A stretch of 64,000 bases of DNA from Zarea fungicola (taxonomy: Eukaryota > Ascomycota > Sordariomycetes > Hypocreales > Cordycipitaceae): assembly GCA_900169235.1 (NCBI GenBank), contig FWCC01000399.1, positions 124,001 through 188,000 of the forward strand, given 5' to 3'. This document shows, piece by piece, positions 1-10,678 of the stretch (the stretch's first letter is position 1; every line of letters begins with the position of its first letter). The notes beneath the pieces were generated by a model that did not search any database, was not told the DNA's origin, and worked only from the letters and a program-made list of their open reading frames with translations. The translations under genes were made by a program, and so were the position numbers.

Positions 1-142
1 ACGACAACCTCGCATCATCACAACCGTTAACCTCCGGCTCGCTCCAGCAGCAAGCGGCAGCCAAATGAATTGCGGAATCAACGTTTCTCCTTCTATACCC
101 TAACGCCATACGCTATCCTTTACTCGGATCAGCAGTTCGCTG

Positions 143-169
143 CCATCCATCCATCCATCCATCCATCCA
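143..169. repeat. (ATCC)n microsatellite
   Basis: About six to seven perfect CCAT/ATCC units lie upstream of the first gene, probably in its 5' leader. A simple tetranucleotide repeat, likely length-polymorphic between strains. Confidence 0.9.
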
Positions 170-211
170 ACAGAGCAGAGTCGCCTGCGTCTCAAAACAA
201 TAAACACAGCC

Positions 212-1400
212 ATGCCGCCCAGAGGTTGCCGCCAACGCAAAAAGGCCAGCCAGCCACAGACACCACTTCCTTCCATTCCAGAAGCCGACATACTCCCCGC
301 GCAGAAGCAGAGTGCAGAGCCTGGATATGCCCACGTCTTTCTCCACCATACAGTTCGGCCCGTCAACCGCTTCGATGAGCCCCTCGTCCCGCCAGAGATG
401 CTAAGTGACCTCAAAATTACCATTATTCCCCTCGACTTCGACTCCGGCGAGTCTCCCAACACCCAAATCCCTGCTCTTATCCAGCTATCGGACCGCAAGG
501 TCTTGCATGCTGAACTGGAGCGCATCGTGCCATGGCGCAGCTGGTCCGACGAGCCCATTAGGACAGCGTTCTACTACGAGTATGAGCCCAGGAGATTGGA
601 CCGCGAGCATGACCACCGGCTGGAAGCTTCAAAACTTTGCGAGCTGGTAGGCAAACATGTCTCATATGGCTGCGGCGACGATTCTAGGCAAACTATCCTT
701 GACCGAGGCTCATGGCTGTACAGCCCGTTCGTCCGCCCTTAGGGTCCCATCTCTTTTTTTCTTCGAGCGTGGACCGCTTCTTTTCCTAACATTTGATTTT
801 GATAGCAATGAAACGGATATGGGCAGAAACTCCATCGTCCCCCGAAATGGATCCGATTACTCTTGGTCCCTCCCCAATGTGTATTACAACTACGAGCCCC
901 GCCCCCCACAGACATATGAAAGGTTCCATGCCAAAGACAAACCCCATGGCATCTGCCATGTTGTTGACACTACGCCTTTTGATGGTCAGCGCATTCGTAC
1001 CAGCGAACTAAAATGCATTGCAATCCTTGCCTTTTTTCGCAATGCGCAGCCAGAATACAGGCATCTGGATTACTTTTGCGTAAGTGCTCAGTGTTGACCA
1101 TATCCCTAGGACCTTGGTTCCCTTTCTCCTTTTATCCTGCCTCAATTGACTCCTAATAAGCCAATGTGTTGCTAATTTATCAACTCTCATCTATTGTATT
1201 AGATTACTGTCATGTCCTTTTGGGATCGCGAGGTCCGCATCGTTCAAGGTCTTGTCAACTTCAAAACAAATGCCATAGAGCTTCGTGTATCGCCTGCTCA
1301 GAGCTTCGACGCTGGTATCCGGAGCAGCGATACGCAGTATCAAAAGTTTCTAACCCTATTGGCCTATTTTGGCGAGGTGCATCATCTCACAGGATTATAA
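212..1400 (+). CDS. Hypothetical protein, three exons, internally repetitive
   Basis: I do not recognise the family. The model joins 212-717, 806-1079 and 1203-1400 and gives 325 residues. Intron 1 (718-805) starts GTACAG and ends CTAACATTTGATTTTGATAG with phase 2 on both sides; intron 2 (1080-1202) starts GTAAGT and ends TTAG in phase 0. The first ATG follows a CCATCC-rich leader, and the protein starts with a short basic stretch. No signal peptide or membrane segment is visible. Two similar short motifs, FYYEYEPRR in exon 1 and VYYNYEPRP in exon 2, suggest an internal duplication. Without splicing each piece ends in a stop within the intron, so the agreement of phases is the main support. 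It could instead be a decaying gene whose open frames survive by chance; expression data would decide. Confidence 0.6.
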
Positions 1401-2155
1401 GAGAAATATGTTACTTCAAGCACACGTTAGCTAGCCAGCTATCTCTCTATTAATGTCGCTAATATTCAATTTTTTATCCTTCTTCAGCCTAGTTTGCCTA
1501 TAAGTTAAATATATTATGTGACTGTCTTGCAATCTCTATGTATAGTACATTAGGAACAATTAGATGTAGGATAGTACTTACAAGAAGCAATGCACACACG
1601 CTTACGGCCCGGTGAAGCTGCTACGCCCTGCATTTCGTCCTTGTTAGCCATTTCTGGAACCAGAAGAGTTGTATAATAGCATTTATTTCCACAACCAACA
1701 CCACACAACCCGGAAACGTTTGCTGAGTTTGGGTCTGCCTCTGCTCCACCCAGTCTTTAAAGGGCGGCATTCGGACTTCTGCTGGCTCATTATTGACCCG
1801 AGCTATGCAAAGTAATGGCATCGGCCGGGAATTGTCCCGTCTCTAACTCTGTGGAATCCATACTGTTTTCTCATTAATTCCGTCAGCGACTTTCTACAAT
1901 TCTCAAATAGTATAATGCATCTAGTGTGGAGCTGCTTTCGCGCTGATCGCAATGCGCCACTCGTCGCTTATGCCTGGATAAAGTATCTCCTCACGCTCAA
2001 TTTTATTCTCCCGATTCTTGCTTAGTACTACTAAGCGTAACCAAGGTTGCTTAAGTCTTACTCGTTTGTTATGTGCACAACCCATTACGCTAAAAATAGG
2101 CTTATAGCCTACATGAGACTATGGATTTGAAACCCGGTAGACTATTGCTTTCACG
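1401..2155. other. Intergenic, no gene seen
   Basis: AT-rich spacer with only short ORFs in both strands and no splice-linked coding pattern that I could find. The right end holds the promoter of the secreted-protein gene at 2231. Confidence 0.6.
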
Positions 2156-2164
2156 TATAAAATA
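2156..2164 (+). promoter_or_regulatory. TATA box of the secreted-protein gene
   Basis: TATAAAATA lies 66 nt before the ATG at 2231, followed by a short CA-rich leader. The spacing suits a fungal core promoter. Confidence 0.5.
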
Positions 2165-2230
2165 AACGTTCCGAATCTGAAATCTTCTTGTCTCCTTATC
2201 ACAACAAACAGATCAATTACAACCGCAATT

Positions 2231-2704
2231 ATGAAGGCTTTCGCAATTACAATGGTGGCAACTAACATGCTGGCTGCCGTTTCGGGTGCTGCGACGCCTT
2301 CCCCTGTCGCCCTTGGCAATGTTGAATTCGGCACGCCTCAGTGCGGCAACGGCAACGAGCACAACATCAACACCGACGATTGTGCCGCAGCCCTCTCTGC
2401 GGTCCTAGCTGCTCATTGCGATGATGGAATTTGTAAACTCCCAGCCGCTGAACCTCAGGCCAGCGCATCTGGGGTTTCGCAAACTATCGGAGCTTGCGAA
2501 GTCTTCATTCAAGTATTTGTGGGAGGCGAGCCCGCAACTTTCCAGGAGAGTAGCATTCAAGCTGAATTCCCGAAATTCGTGTCGAAATGCACGGGCCCAA
2601 GCAACAGACCGGGCTTCGGTAATCCAATCCTTCGATCCACCGACGGTCGTCTTACTCTACTCTTCTCCAACGGCGTCGCTGGAGGCAGTCCTGGACGTAT
2701 TTGA
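2231..2704 (+). CDS. Small secreted cysteine-containing protein
   Basis: An uninterrupted 157-residue frame. Residues 1-21 form a classic signal peptide (one Lys, hydrophobic core, small residues at the expected cleavage site around Ala20-Ala21). The mature part has six cysteines, in the contexts PQCGN, DDCAA, AHCDD, GICKL, GACEV and SKCTG, which would suit three disulfides. No catalytic motif is visible, and I cannot place it in a named effector family. A TATA box stands 66 nt upstream. It lies in the same 7-kb stretch as two other small secreted proteins, which fits a locus of secreted, possibly host- or competitor-facing proteins, but that role is inference. The last residues and stop are ordinary, with no sign of truncation. 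Confidence 0.7.
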   Translation: MKAFAITMVATNMLAAVSGAATPSPVALGNVEFGTPQCGNGNEHNINTDDCAAALSAVLAAHCDDGICKLPAAEPQASASGVSQTIGACEVFIQVFVGGEPATFQESSIQAEFPKFVSKCTGPSNRPGFGNPILRSTDGRLTLLFSNGVAGGSPGRI

Positions 2705-3468
2705 AATTTAGAATGAATCATTTGCGCTTTGGAGGTGGTATGTTATGTATGGGTTTTCTGGACTGCTGTCAAAGTCATGAGGCACTAGATGGCTATACAC
2801 GGTTGACATGTAAAGGCTGTTTACTGAGAAATAGAGAGTTCCTAGGTTGTTTTCTGCAACTTCAAATAATGAAGGCTATATCATTCAGTCCCATTATAAT
2901 TAAATTCCCCTTTATTAGAGCAGCTAGCTTGGTTAGGCGTCTGAGGATAGAGCGAAAATGTGAATTGAATCATGGATCTATACTTCCACGATATGTAGTT
3001 TAGTGACAATATTAAGATGCTCTGACTTGGCTTCATTACCTATCAACTTGTTTTACCGATCAAATACACATTTAAAAAGGTGAGCTACCATATTATGGAC
3101 TCGATTAAATAAAGAGAGCAGTTTTTTTCTGCTTCTCATACATTGTAAGATCAGGAAAAATGAAATGGCAATCCAACTAGCAGTGGATGCACCAGGTTTT
3201 TTTTGGTAAAGTTCACTCATATTACTCATGCGTCAATAATGCTTCTCTACTCGTAAATTCAGCGCAGGGAGACTCAGTGGTAGCTAACAACTACTGCAAA
3301 ATGTATAAAATACGTTGGATGGTCAGCATGGTGCGGCTGAAAGCTCCGGCGTTGAGCCGAGTACAGATAGCCTCATGACAGCCGCGCGTTGTAACCTCGC
3401 CTCCGCACGTAGATACGCTCCGCAATCTAGACAATTGCGGCAGACTCTAGTGTTCTATACGACCCATA
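2705..3468. other. Intergenic, no gene seen
   Basis: About 760 bp, AT-rich in its middle, with small unsupported ORFs only. The last 100 bp would contain the promoter and leader of the histidine-phosphatase gene. Confidence 0.55.
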
Positions 3469-4340
3469 ATGCCACCAACAATTCACATTATTCGTCACGG
3501 GCAGGCGGCTCACAATATAGCCGGCGCAAAATCGGGCCTCGTGGACCCTGAGCTGACGCCCGAGGGTCGCCAGCAATGCGCCGCGCTGCGAGCGGTTTTC
3601 CCGTACCACGCTCAGGTGAAGCATGTCGTCGCATCGCCCATGGCTCGTGCCGTCCAAACGGCACTATTGACAGTGGTAAATGACGATACGGGACCGCTCA
3701 AGCTGCTAGATACCCTGCAGGAGGTCTTTGGCTACGGATCCAGTGTTGATAAGCTGCAGGCTGCATTTGGTGACAAGGTTGACCTTAGCAAGGTAGGAGT
3801 AGAATGGACGAACAAGGACGATGGCAGCCCCTTTGATCCAGAGTGGGACAAAATTCTCGCAAGGTCAAGAGATGCGCGCCAATTTATTCGAGACCTTGCG
3901 GGCGTGAATGATGCTCATGTTGTGGTAGTGACACATGGCGCACTGGTACATTTTTTAACGGAAGACTGGGAAGGACTGACAACGGACACGCTGCGTAAGT
4001 ATCCTGCACTGAGAAACAAAAATAAATGAAATGAAATCTGCGGATTTTATTATTCAAAGCTTATATACATGATGCTCGGAAGGGGCCTGTTCAGCTATGA
4101 GAAGTACCTAACGATGCGGCTTGTGTAGGATCTTCCTGGGCAAACTGCGAATACCGATCGTATCAGTTTGTAGACCCGACCGACCAGGATCCAGATGCAT
4201 CACTGCGCGAAACAGTAAGCAGCTGGCAACGACGAAATGGGAACGATGCCGAGCAGCCAAGCGAGATTCTTCGGAGCACACGGCGGGAGGAGGCAAAGGC
4301 CTGGATTGTGCCAACTCTTATAAGGATCAAAAACAACTAA
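3469..4340 (+). CDS. Phosphoglycerate-mutase-like histidine phosphatase
   Basis: Two exons, 3469-3994 and 4129-4340, give 245 residues. The intron (3995-4128) begins GTAAGT, has CTAAC before its end and stops at GTGTAG, phase 1 on both sides. The N-terminus holds the family signature RHG (Arg9-His10-Gly11, context IIRHGQAAHN), whose His forms the phosphohistidine. Downstream are ASPMARAVQT, the usual conserved second-arginine segment, and VTHGALVHF with the second catalytic His. Exon 2 restores the C-terminal WANCEYRSYQF segment seen in fungal members, so the intron is well supported. Family members dephosphorylate small phospho-metabolites; the substrate cannot be read here. It is probably cytosolic, with no targeting signal. 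A frame read only to the first stop would lose the last 69 residues. Confidence 0.85.
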
Positions 4341-4639
4341 ACAGATTAGGAGTCCCCAGGTTTTATTACGGCGCATAATATTCTGCCGCGGAATAAAGGG
4401 CACAGAGTTTTTGTAAAGGGCGGTTGAGGCCTGGGAAAAACGATCAGCTAGAGCTAGAAGAGAACCTTACTTACTGCTCTCTCCATCGCACACATCCTTG
4501 GCTCTATAGGCAGGTGACGAAACATACTTTATAATTCGTAAAAGTAATAATAGTCCCGTACTGATCGTCCTTTCATATTAAAATATTTTTGCATGTATTT
4601 CAAGCTTAACATTCTGGCATATACTTAGAAACTGTCTAG

Positions 4640-4969
4640 CATCAGATCAGGGTTGGACATGTGGCGAATAGTCGATCGAATCGATCAATTCATTTGATGC
4701 CAAGTCTTGTAAATATCAAATTAAATAGGAGATCTATTGAGTTAAAATAATTAAAATAATCTATATAATTTACATAATTTATATAATTTATCTAGTTAAT
4801 TTAGCCTTGAACTATAGTTAATTTAGTTAATTTAATTTACTTGCTTTAATATATAGTTATAGTAGAGCTGTTTAATTGAATTTAACTTGAATACTAGTCT
4901 AATCTTATGATTTGAGTGAGTGTGGGTTTCATTCGCATGATTCGCAAGATGTCCAACCTTGTATCAGAT
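4640..4969. mobile_element. hAT-like MITE with target-site duplication
   Basis: The element spans 4648-4961 (314 bp). Its left end starts CAGGGTTGGACAT; the reverse complement of its right end starts CAAGGTTGGACAT. The termini match at 19 of 22 positions. Direct 8-bp repeats, CATCAGAT (4640-4647) and TATCAGAT (4962-4969), flank it and differ by one C/T. A CAGGG-type terminus with an 8-bp duplication is the hallmark of hAT elements. The interior is very AT-rich (about 4725-4890) with no coding capacity, so this is a non-autonomous copy. The C-to-T difference and AT richness could reflect repeat-induced point mutation. Confidence 0.8.
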
Positions 4970-5212
4970 CAAATTCATTTTACCGCTCTCTCACTGCTAG
5001 GTCATGTTGAGAATATTTATTATCCGAAAGAGTAATTTTACAAACCGCACTTTTGCCCTCCATTTGATAATCACAGATAATGACACCACATTGGCCTTCT
5101 TCAATCTATTCGCGGTATTCGTGTAGAGGATCAATTGAGGGATACCGCAGCCGTCATTTGGTGCAGGACACCCTTTACGTGCTGTGATTGTGCCATTGGC
5201 CAGGCTGGACTC
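4970..5212. other. Spacer between MITE and secreted-protein gene
   Basis: No gene seen. It forms the 3' flank of the minus-strand secreted-protein gene. Confidence 0.5.
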
Positions 5213-5548
5213 TCAAACAAACTGGAAGCAGCGCGTGCTCTTATATCCACCAGGACTTTTGACACACTGCCCAACATCTGCAGGGTGCATCGCAGAATTG
5301 TCAGCGCAGCCGGGTTGTGTGTATAGCGTGCAATGACACGCCGGGCAATCGCCAAACTCAGCAACCAGGAAGCTGTTCTGGCCGTCCAATGAGTAATCGT
5401 AGCACTTCAAGTTATCTGAACCAAGGGGAATCCAATCAGGATTGTAGGAGCCGATAAATTCTTGGCAGTTGTCATCTTTGTAAATGTTGATTTGAATTGC
5501 CTGAGTCAGGCTAATGATGCTGGACAAGATGAGCAGAGAAGACTTCAT
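5213..5548 (-). CDS. Small secreted cysteine-rich protein, paralogue A
   Basis: An intronless 111-residue frame with a clear signal peptide (MKSSLLILSSIISLTQA, cleavage near Ala17). The mature protein begins IQINIYKDDNCQEF and carries eight cysteines. It is clearly paralogous to the plus-strand gene at 7151: shared features include IQxNxYxDxxCQE, SYNP, LxCYxY, a GD-x-C-x-C cluster, C-x-L/F-YT, NSxM, a CV pair and GGxKSxxC. The two genes are divergent, about 1.6 kb apart. Small size, secretion and paired cysteines match the small secreted cysteine-rich effector-like class of fungi; no enzymatic motif is visible. A TTTAAATAG-like TATA element on the coding strand lies about 115 nt upstream. Confidence 0.75.
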   Translation of the reverse strand: MKSSLLILSSIISLTQAIQINIYKDDNCQEFIGSYNPDWIPLGSDNLKCYDYSLDGQNSFLVAEFGDCPACHCTLYTQPGCADNSAMHPADVGQCVKSPGGYKSTRCFQFV

Positions 5549-7061
5549 TGTGAACGGATATGAATGGGGTTTGAGAATGCTGAAAGGAGAACTTGGAAAG
5601 CAGCAGTGTAGAGAAGGAAATTTGTCAAGTCTATGGTCGCTCTCAATACAGAGGCACTTTGAGGTTTAAATAGTAAAACATCTCCGACAAGTGGCAGTGC
5701 GGATGGAACACGGCTCTTCCAGATTTCACTTTCGGACACGAGAATCCACACAAACTACGTTGGTAAGTTTCCTTCATTGTTGCGGAAGATTGCATGTATT
5801 GGGAATAGTTTCAAAGCATTACGTGAATGCGATCCAACCCTGAATTGACGAGGCTTTACAGATATTGCAACATGAAACAAGCCACTGACACAATTGCCAA
5901 GCCAGAGACTATCGGTACCGCAAACTCCAAGGAAGTACCAATATATCTAAATTCTTACAAAGAATACTACGGATATTAATAGGAGCTTTGCCTCGACCCG
6001 CAAGATAAAGTCTACATCGGAAAAATGCGTCGCTGATCGTTGTTGCCAAATTCAGCCGCTCCCGCTGCCCGCTCCGAACACGACATTTCTGTGGGGTAGA
6101 AACAAGATCTTCACTGCAGCTTGCTTTCTTATTTGTGCGATTATTAAGTCGCTTCAGTTACTTGGTCCGAAGTCCGACCCCAAAAGCCTTGGAAGCTCAT
6201 GTCAGCGGTCCTAGCGAATGGCTAAATTTCCGCTGCCACAGTTATCCGACTGGATTGGAGGCAATGTGATGTAAGTGGAGAGCACGCCGTTAATTCAATT
6301 CGTCCGAAGCTACAAGCGGCCCCGGGTGTCGGGTTAGTTACCAGTCGGCTTTATCCTTGCGTCTAAATCTTCTTTATTCCCTACTCTACAATCGAATTTG
6401 GTGCACCGACCCAGCCTGGCCATGGGCATCCGCGCTGTGCTATGGATTTTCTCAGTAAATTTCGTGTAAATTGAACTTGAGTTTATGCGTCTTGGATGCA
6501 AACAGACTACTGGGGACCTGAAGTTTCAATGAGAATCGGGGGGCAACACCGCCATCTGCCAAACACTCGATCCGGATGTCCGGAACACGCATCGTTTGTT
6601 GACAAGGGAGAGCCAGACTAAATAATCCTCTCAAGTATATGTGACGTAGTGTATCCACTACACGCCAAATCAACAACTCCTTTTTTCTAGGCAGCCAGAA
6701 TCGCATTTCTTGTTGTTTCCCAAAAGTAAGCAGTAGTATCTTGGCGGTGGGCCAAGGCGCGGTCTACATGCTTGCCCGGCAGAGACTAAACTATTTTCCT
6801 AGCGTTTATTGGTAGCAAAGATGATTGCTGAATCTATAGAGCCAATAGATCCTCATAGGAAAGCAGGATCGCACAAAAGCGTAGTCTATGCGCGATCCTT
6901 GGCTAGCAATCGGCATGTCTCGTATCCGAAATCAGCCATAGTTTCACTGCTCAATCGATCACTTGTTTCCTGGCCTTCCAAGGTTAGTAGGGATAGACTT
7001 TACGTTGGTCAAGTGTCGGCTTACATAGACGTAGTCACATTCAGATGCTTTATAAAGTCAG
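5549..7061. other. Shared divergent intergenic region
   Basis: About 1.5 kb between two divergent secreted-protein paralogues, holding both promoters. No further coding sequence is convincing; the short ORFs here lack homologous-looking motifs or splice partners. Confidence 0.55.
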
Positions 7062-7079
7062 CCAATGTGGTATATAAAG
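7062..7079 (+). promoter_or_regulatory. CCAAT plus TATA promoter of paralogue B
   Basis: CCAAT at 7062-7066 is followed by TATATAAAG at 7071-7079, 72 nt before the ATG at 7151. A second TATAAAG lies at 7051. This is a strong core promoter for a small secreted protein. Confidence 0.55.
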
Positions 7080-7150
7080 CCTTCATATCCCGTCAAACAA
7101 AATATTAAGAAGCATCTCAACCATTTTTCATACACAGACACACCAGTACA

Positions 7151-7525
7151 ATGTTTCTCTCAAAGCCTATCCTGGCATTGGCTGTGGCCGCCCAGTCAGT
7201 GACTGCGATACAAGTCAATGTATACCATGATGGAGCCTGCCAGGAATACACGACGTCCTACAACCCATCTAGTGACTTGTCGTGCTATGGCTACAATGTC
7301 CCTGATACCAACAGCCAGATCATTGCTGATTGTGGTGATGGCATGGTGTGCGGATGCATCTTTTACACCGAGGACAACTGCCAGGGCAACAGCAATATGC
7401 AGTGGTTGAATATTGAGTTCCTGGAAAACAAATGCGTTACCAACGGTGGTGGCTGGAAGAGCGTTGCGTGCTCTGCTTCAATCAGTGCTGATCAGCTACC
7501 TCCTATTCTCTTCCCGCCCATCTAA
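7151..7525 (+). CDS. Small secreted cysteine-rich protein, paralogue B
   Basis: An intronless 124-residue frame. The signal peptide is about 19 residues, ending near SVTA before IQVNVYHDGACQEY. It carries the same cysteine framework as the minus-strand gene at 5213-5548, with additional residues after the last shared cysteine (a proline-rich tail ending PPILFPPI). The identical start of both mature proteins (IQ-I/V-N-I/V-Y) indicates a tandem inverted duplication followed by divergence. The function is unknown; an effector or antimicrobial-like secreted role is inference. A TATA box and CCAAT box lie directly upstream. Confidence 0.75.
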   Translation: MFLSKPILALAVAAQSVTAIQVNVYHDGACQEYTTSYNPSSDLSCYGYNVPDTNSQIIADCGDGMVCGCIFYTEDNCQGNSNMQWLNIEFLENKCVTNGGGWKSVACSASISADQLPPILFPPI

Positions 7526-8757
7526 GGTGAGAAGTTGAAGTATAATCTAAGAAAAGACTGCGATACTAATTATTCGATAGGCTGTTGATTGAGGGTCTCT
7601 TCAAACACCAAAGGCATCGATTCATAAACCGTTTCTGCAAGGAGGGGGAAGAACTTTTGAGTTTTGGGAGCAGAGTATAAATATATTTATCATGATACTG
7701 GTATTAAAGAATCTTCTTATTGGAGATGCCGGTGGACTGTTACAAAAGGTCTCGTCTCGTAGTTGTTGCTCCATCCTCGAGTATCGGCCATTTAGCATAG
7801 ATTGTATTTGCCGGAATATATGGGCGAATTTGAGTACCTTATAATCCTTGAATTATTTCATAATACATAATACCAAGTGCATGCAGCTGGCGAAGCGTAG
7901 AGTGTTGAAACTTTTCAGCCCAAGGCAGGCAGGCTTCCGTGCTTTTGTAGGGTCATCTTTACCAGTGATCGATTGTGATGGTACGTTCTCACCCAAAGAA
8001 ATGGGCTCAAATGCCACTTCAGTGACTTCAATTCCCTTACTTGTTAATATAAGCTCCAGCTTGCCTTGTGTATTGTAACACTTACATACCTCTTGGTCAA
8101 TGTATTGCCAACAGAGTCCTTGTAGTGCTTACTCTTACTTTTATACGAGCCGCTCCATTCTCTTGCAACTCTGACTACAACTCCTCGTGGATCAGAATGG
8201 AATCGTGCCTGCAGCTATGGGACAGCACTTCCTTGGCACTGTCGAGCTTGACCTCGCCAACGGTAGCTCTGGAGATGCCAATGGTTATATTTTGAACAAC
8301 ATTAATCGGTACACCACAGCCTGCGATATACACTCCACCGGATACTGTGAGTCCTTCATGTTGGCGCCACATACGGTGGTGACATTGACAGCAGGCAAAT
8401 TACCGTTGCCCCGAATCACTCCAAGGCTCAACGGGCAACAAAGCGCAGCCTCGTCCCCGGAGGATTGGGGAAGTACCTACCACGCGGAGGTGGGCCATCC
8501 TCGCGTGCGCCTGCTGGTGCCTAGACAGCCACCCTCCACAGAGAGCTGAAGCGGGGGTATCAATGGCATGAATGGGTAAATAATCAGCTCAAAAGGACCG
8601 TAACCGTCCACACCACAGTGGCTTCTTGCCCGCGCGATTGCCCGCAGCCTTATCTTACTTATACTACTTACATACTCCGTACGCACTACGCAGGAGAATA
8701 ATACTGATACAACAGCAAAGCCAGCTTGCAACTTCATCGTAGCAGATTGGTCCAAAT
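7526..8757. other. Region with possible decayed secreted-protein gene
   Basis: No intact gene can be supported. On the minus strand an ATG at 8737 opens with a signal-peptide-like stretch (MKLQAGFAVVSVLFSCVV). Farther along the same strand, around 8380-8180 and 8060-7870, are frames that look coding in amino-acid composition (for example ITIGISRATVGEVKLDSAK and LILTSKGIEVTEVAFEPI), but no set of splice sites joined them in phase. On the plus strand a 120-residue frame (8187-8549) competes. A degraded gene is the simplest reading. Confidence 0.3.
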
Positions 8758-10678
8758 ATGTTGCAAAACATTCCATTCGAGTTGCTTACTATGGTATTCC
8801 AGGGGGTAGATATCGCCTTGACCAACAGCGGAAGAGACAAGCCGCTAAATGTTGATTAGGTGTCGAAGAAAGACCGAAAATCCCTTTCCCTCGTTTCTCG
8901 CTATATACACGACGCTGTAAAGGAAACCCTTTGGCAGTCCATCACAATCGAAGCAGATGAACTTGAGTTGTATCAAATAAGCGTTGCAGAAATACCAAAA
9001 ATTGGCTTTAAGCTCGCGAAAGAGCTGCATTTCCGTTCTAGCATCAAACATAACCGCAGCAGGCGGTGTCCTCACTTGTATGAGAACCCTGACTTTGACT
9101 ATGGCACTGAAGACAACCCAGTCTCCTATGAAAGTGGTGACTTAAGAGGCCCTTATTTTGATTGCCTCGCTGCTAGCGCTGTGTCAGCTCTCAGCAAATT
9201 CAGTACCAACCAACTGAAAAGCTTTAGGTACGCTCTAGCCTCCATCATTTATATTCAATTGCCCTGACATTGAATTATAGCTGGGATCTGGGCACCTGCA
9301 TTCCTCCTACAATTCTTGGAAGCGATGGTGTTGTCACGCTCAACCAAAAGTCCATCACATGTCTAAGCTTAACAACAGATTTTAGCTGTCCCGAATTCTA
9401 TAAGCTGCAGTATGAGATAGATCTTGGGCAATTCAATCAGCTACAGCGTCTACGTTGGAGAGCTCCGCATGCTGAGAATGTCGTGGGCCCTCTTTCTGAC
9501 GTCATTCGATTGAACTGCGAACGACTACAGGAGCTTGAACTAGACCTAGTCCGCTGGTCATCGTTTTCGAGGTATTTGGATCGCAAGAATGAAGGCAACT
9601 CCAGAGAGAACTACTTTATGCGAGAAATTTTGGGTCTAAAGAAGACACCTCCTCAGCCGTGCTTTATGCGTATTAGCACTCTCTCGCTTTCACATGTTCC
9701 GCTTGGGGCAGCAATGGTGCATACGATCAATTTCGATACACTAACGTCGCTTACCCTTAGACATTGCCCTGAATGGGATGCATTCATTGAATGCGTGCTA
9801 GATCTTCGAATTTCGGTACGGCTGAAGACACTCAAGATCCAATATGAACACATTCTGGATGGCGAGTTTGGTATTGGCGCCTTTCTTGTCTCATTTCAAG
9901 GTCTTGAGGACCTCGCCATAACTGAATTCCGACCACGGAACACCACCCTTGAACTTTTGGGACGTGTGGCCCACCACCGAGCTACATTGAAACGTTTTAC
10001 ATACCACCAGAGACAGATCGCGAGAAGCGCAGAGTCCATTATGGGGTGAGACGTACCAGATCTTGGATTTACTGCGAGCGATCTCCGAAATCTGCAACAA
10101 AATCCTTTGGAAAACCCACTCACACAACTAAATCTTGATTTTATCGCACTTGCGTGCAAGCCTGTGTATTTGGTAGTATTCCTGAGCCTTTACGTTTTGT
10201 GGCCTAACTAATGATTCACTAGGAAACTATACTGTCGCCCTTTAAAACCAAAAAATCGTTGAAAATCATTCATATCCGACACTCTCGTATTGATTCTGAA
10301 CGCGTTGGATCTTGGGCGGAGAGGATGAGATTGTCGGGACCGATAAATGAAGTGGACGTGGATCCCACCATGGATCCTGAGATTGAGGGAGCTAACAGCC
10401 TACCCCTTCGGCCAGAGTTTCGTCAGTTTCTCGAGTGGGTTTTTGGGCCGAATGGTGTTCCAACTGTCCAGTTTATTGCCTATGGTGACTTTTCTTATGG
10501 CGGGAGGCGAGGGAGGCGGGGAGGGAGGAATCTTATACTACGTAGAGGCTCGGATGGGACTGCTGCAATTCAAGTTCGCTTGTCGCTTGAATCATTGTGG
10601 GACGATGTTCCCCACCAATACCGTAACTTGCTAGAGGCATGTCCATTAGAGCCGCTATTGAGAGGCGGTATTTCCTAG
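8758..10678 (+). pseudogene. F-box protein, full-length but for one in-frame TGA
   Basis: Four exons join in phase: 8758-8805, 8860-9227, 9281-10172 and 10223-10678, totalling 588 codons including the final stop. The N-terminus reads PFELLTMVFQG, then across intron 1 VSKKDRKSLSLVSR, a canonical F-box as found in SCF ubiquitin-ligase adaptors. The remainder has leucine-rich, LRR-like spacing (LTSLTLRHCPEWDAF, LKTLKIQYEHIL), suiting a substrate-recognition domain. Introns are 50-54 nt; the last ends CTAACTAATGATTCACTAG. One defect is seen: TGA at 10047-10049 (about codon 395) where a Trp codon would fit, with coding-like sequence continuing for nearly 200 codons. I read it as a recent pseudogene; a strain-specific mutation, a base error or a functional truncated protein are alternatives. 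A more decayed relative lies at 26.6-27.0 kb. Confidence 0.75.

Noticed and set aside
8860..9267. Independent gene starting at 8860
   Set aside because: The frame starts with GTG and is exon 2 of the F-box gene; intron 1 ends at 8859.
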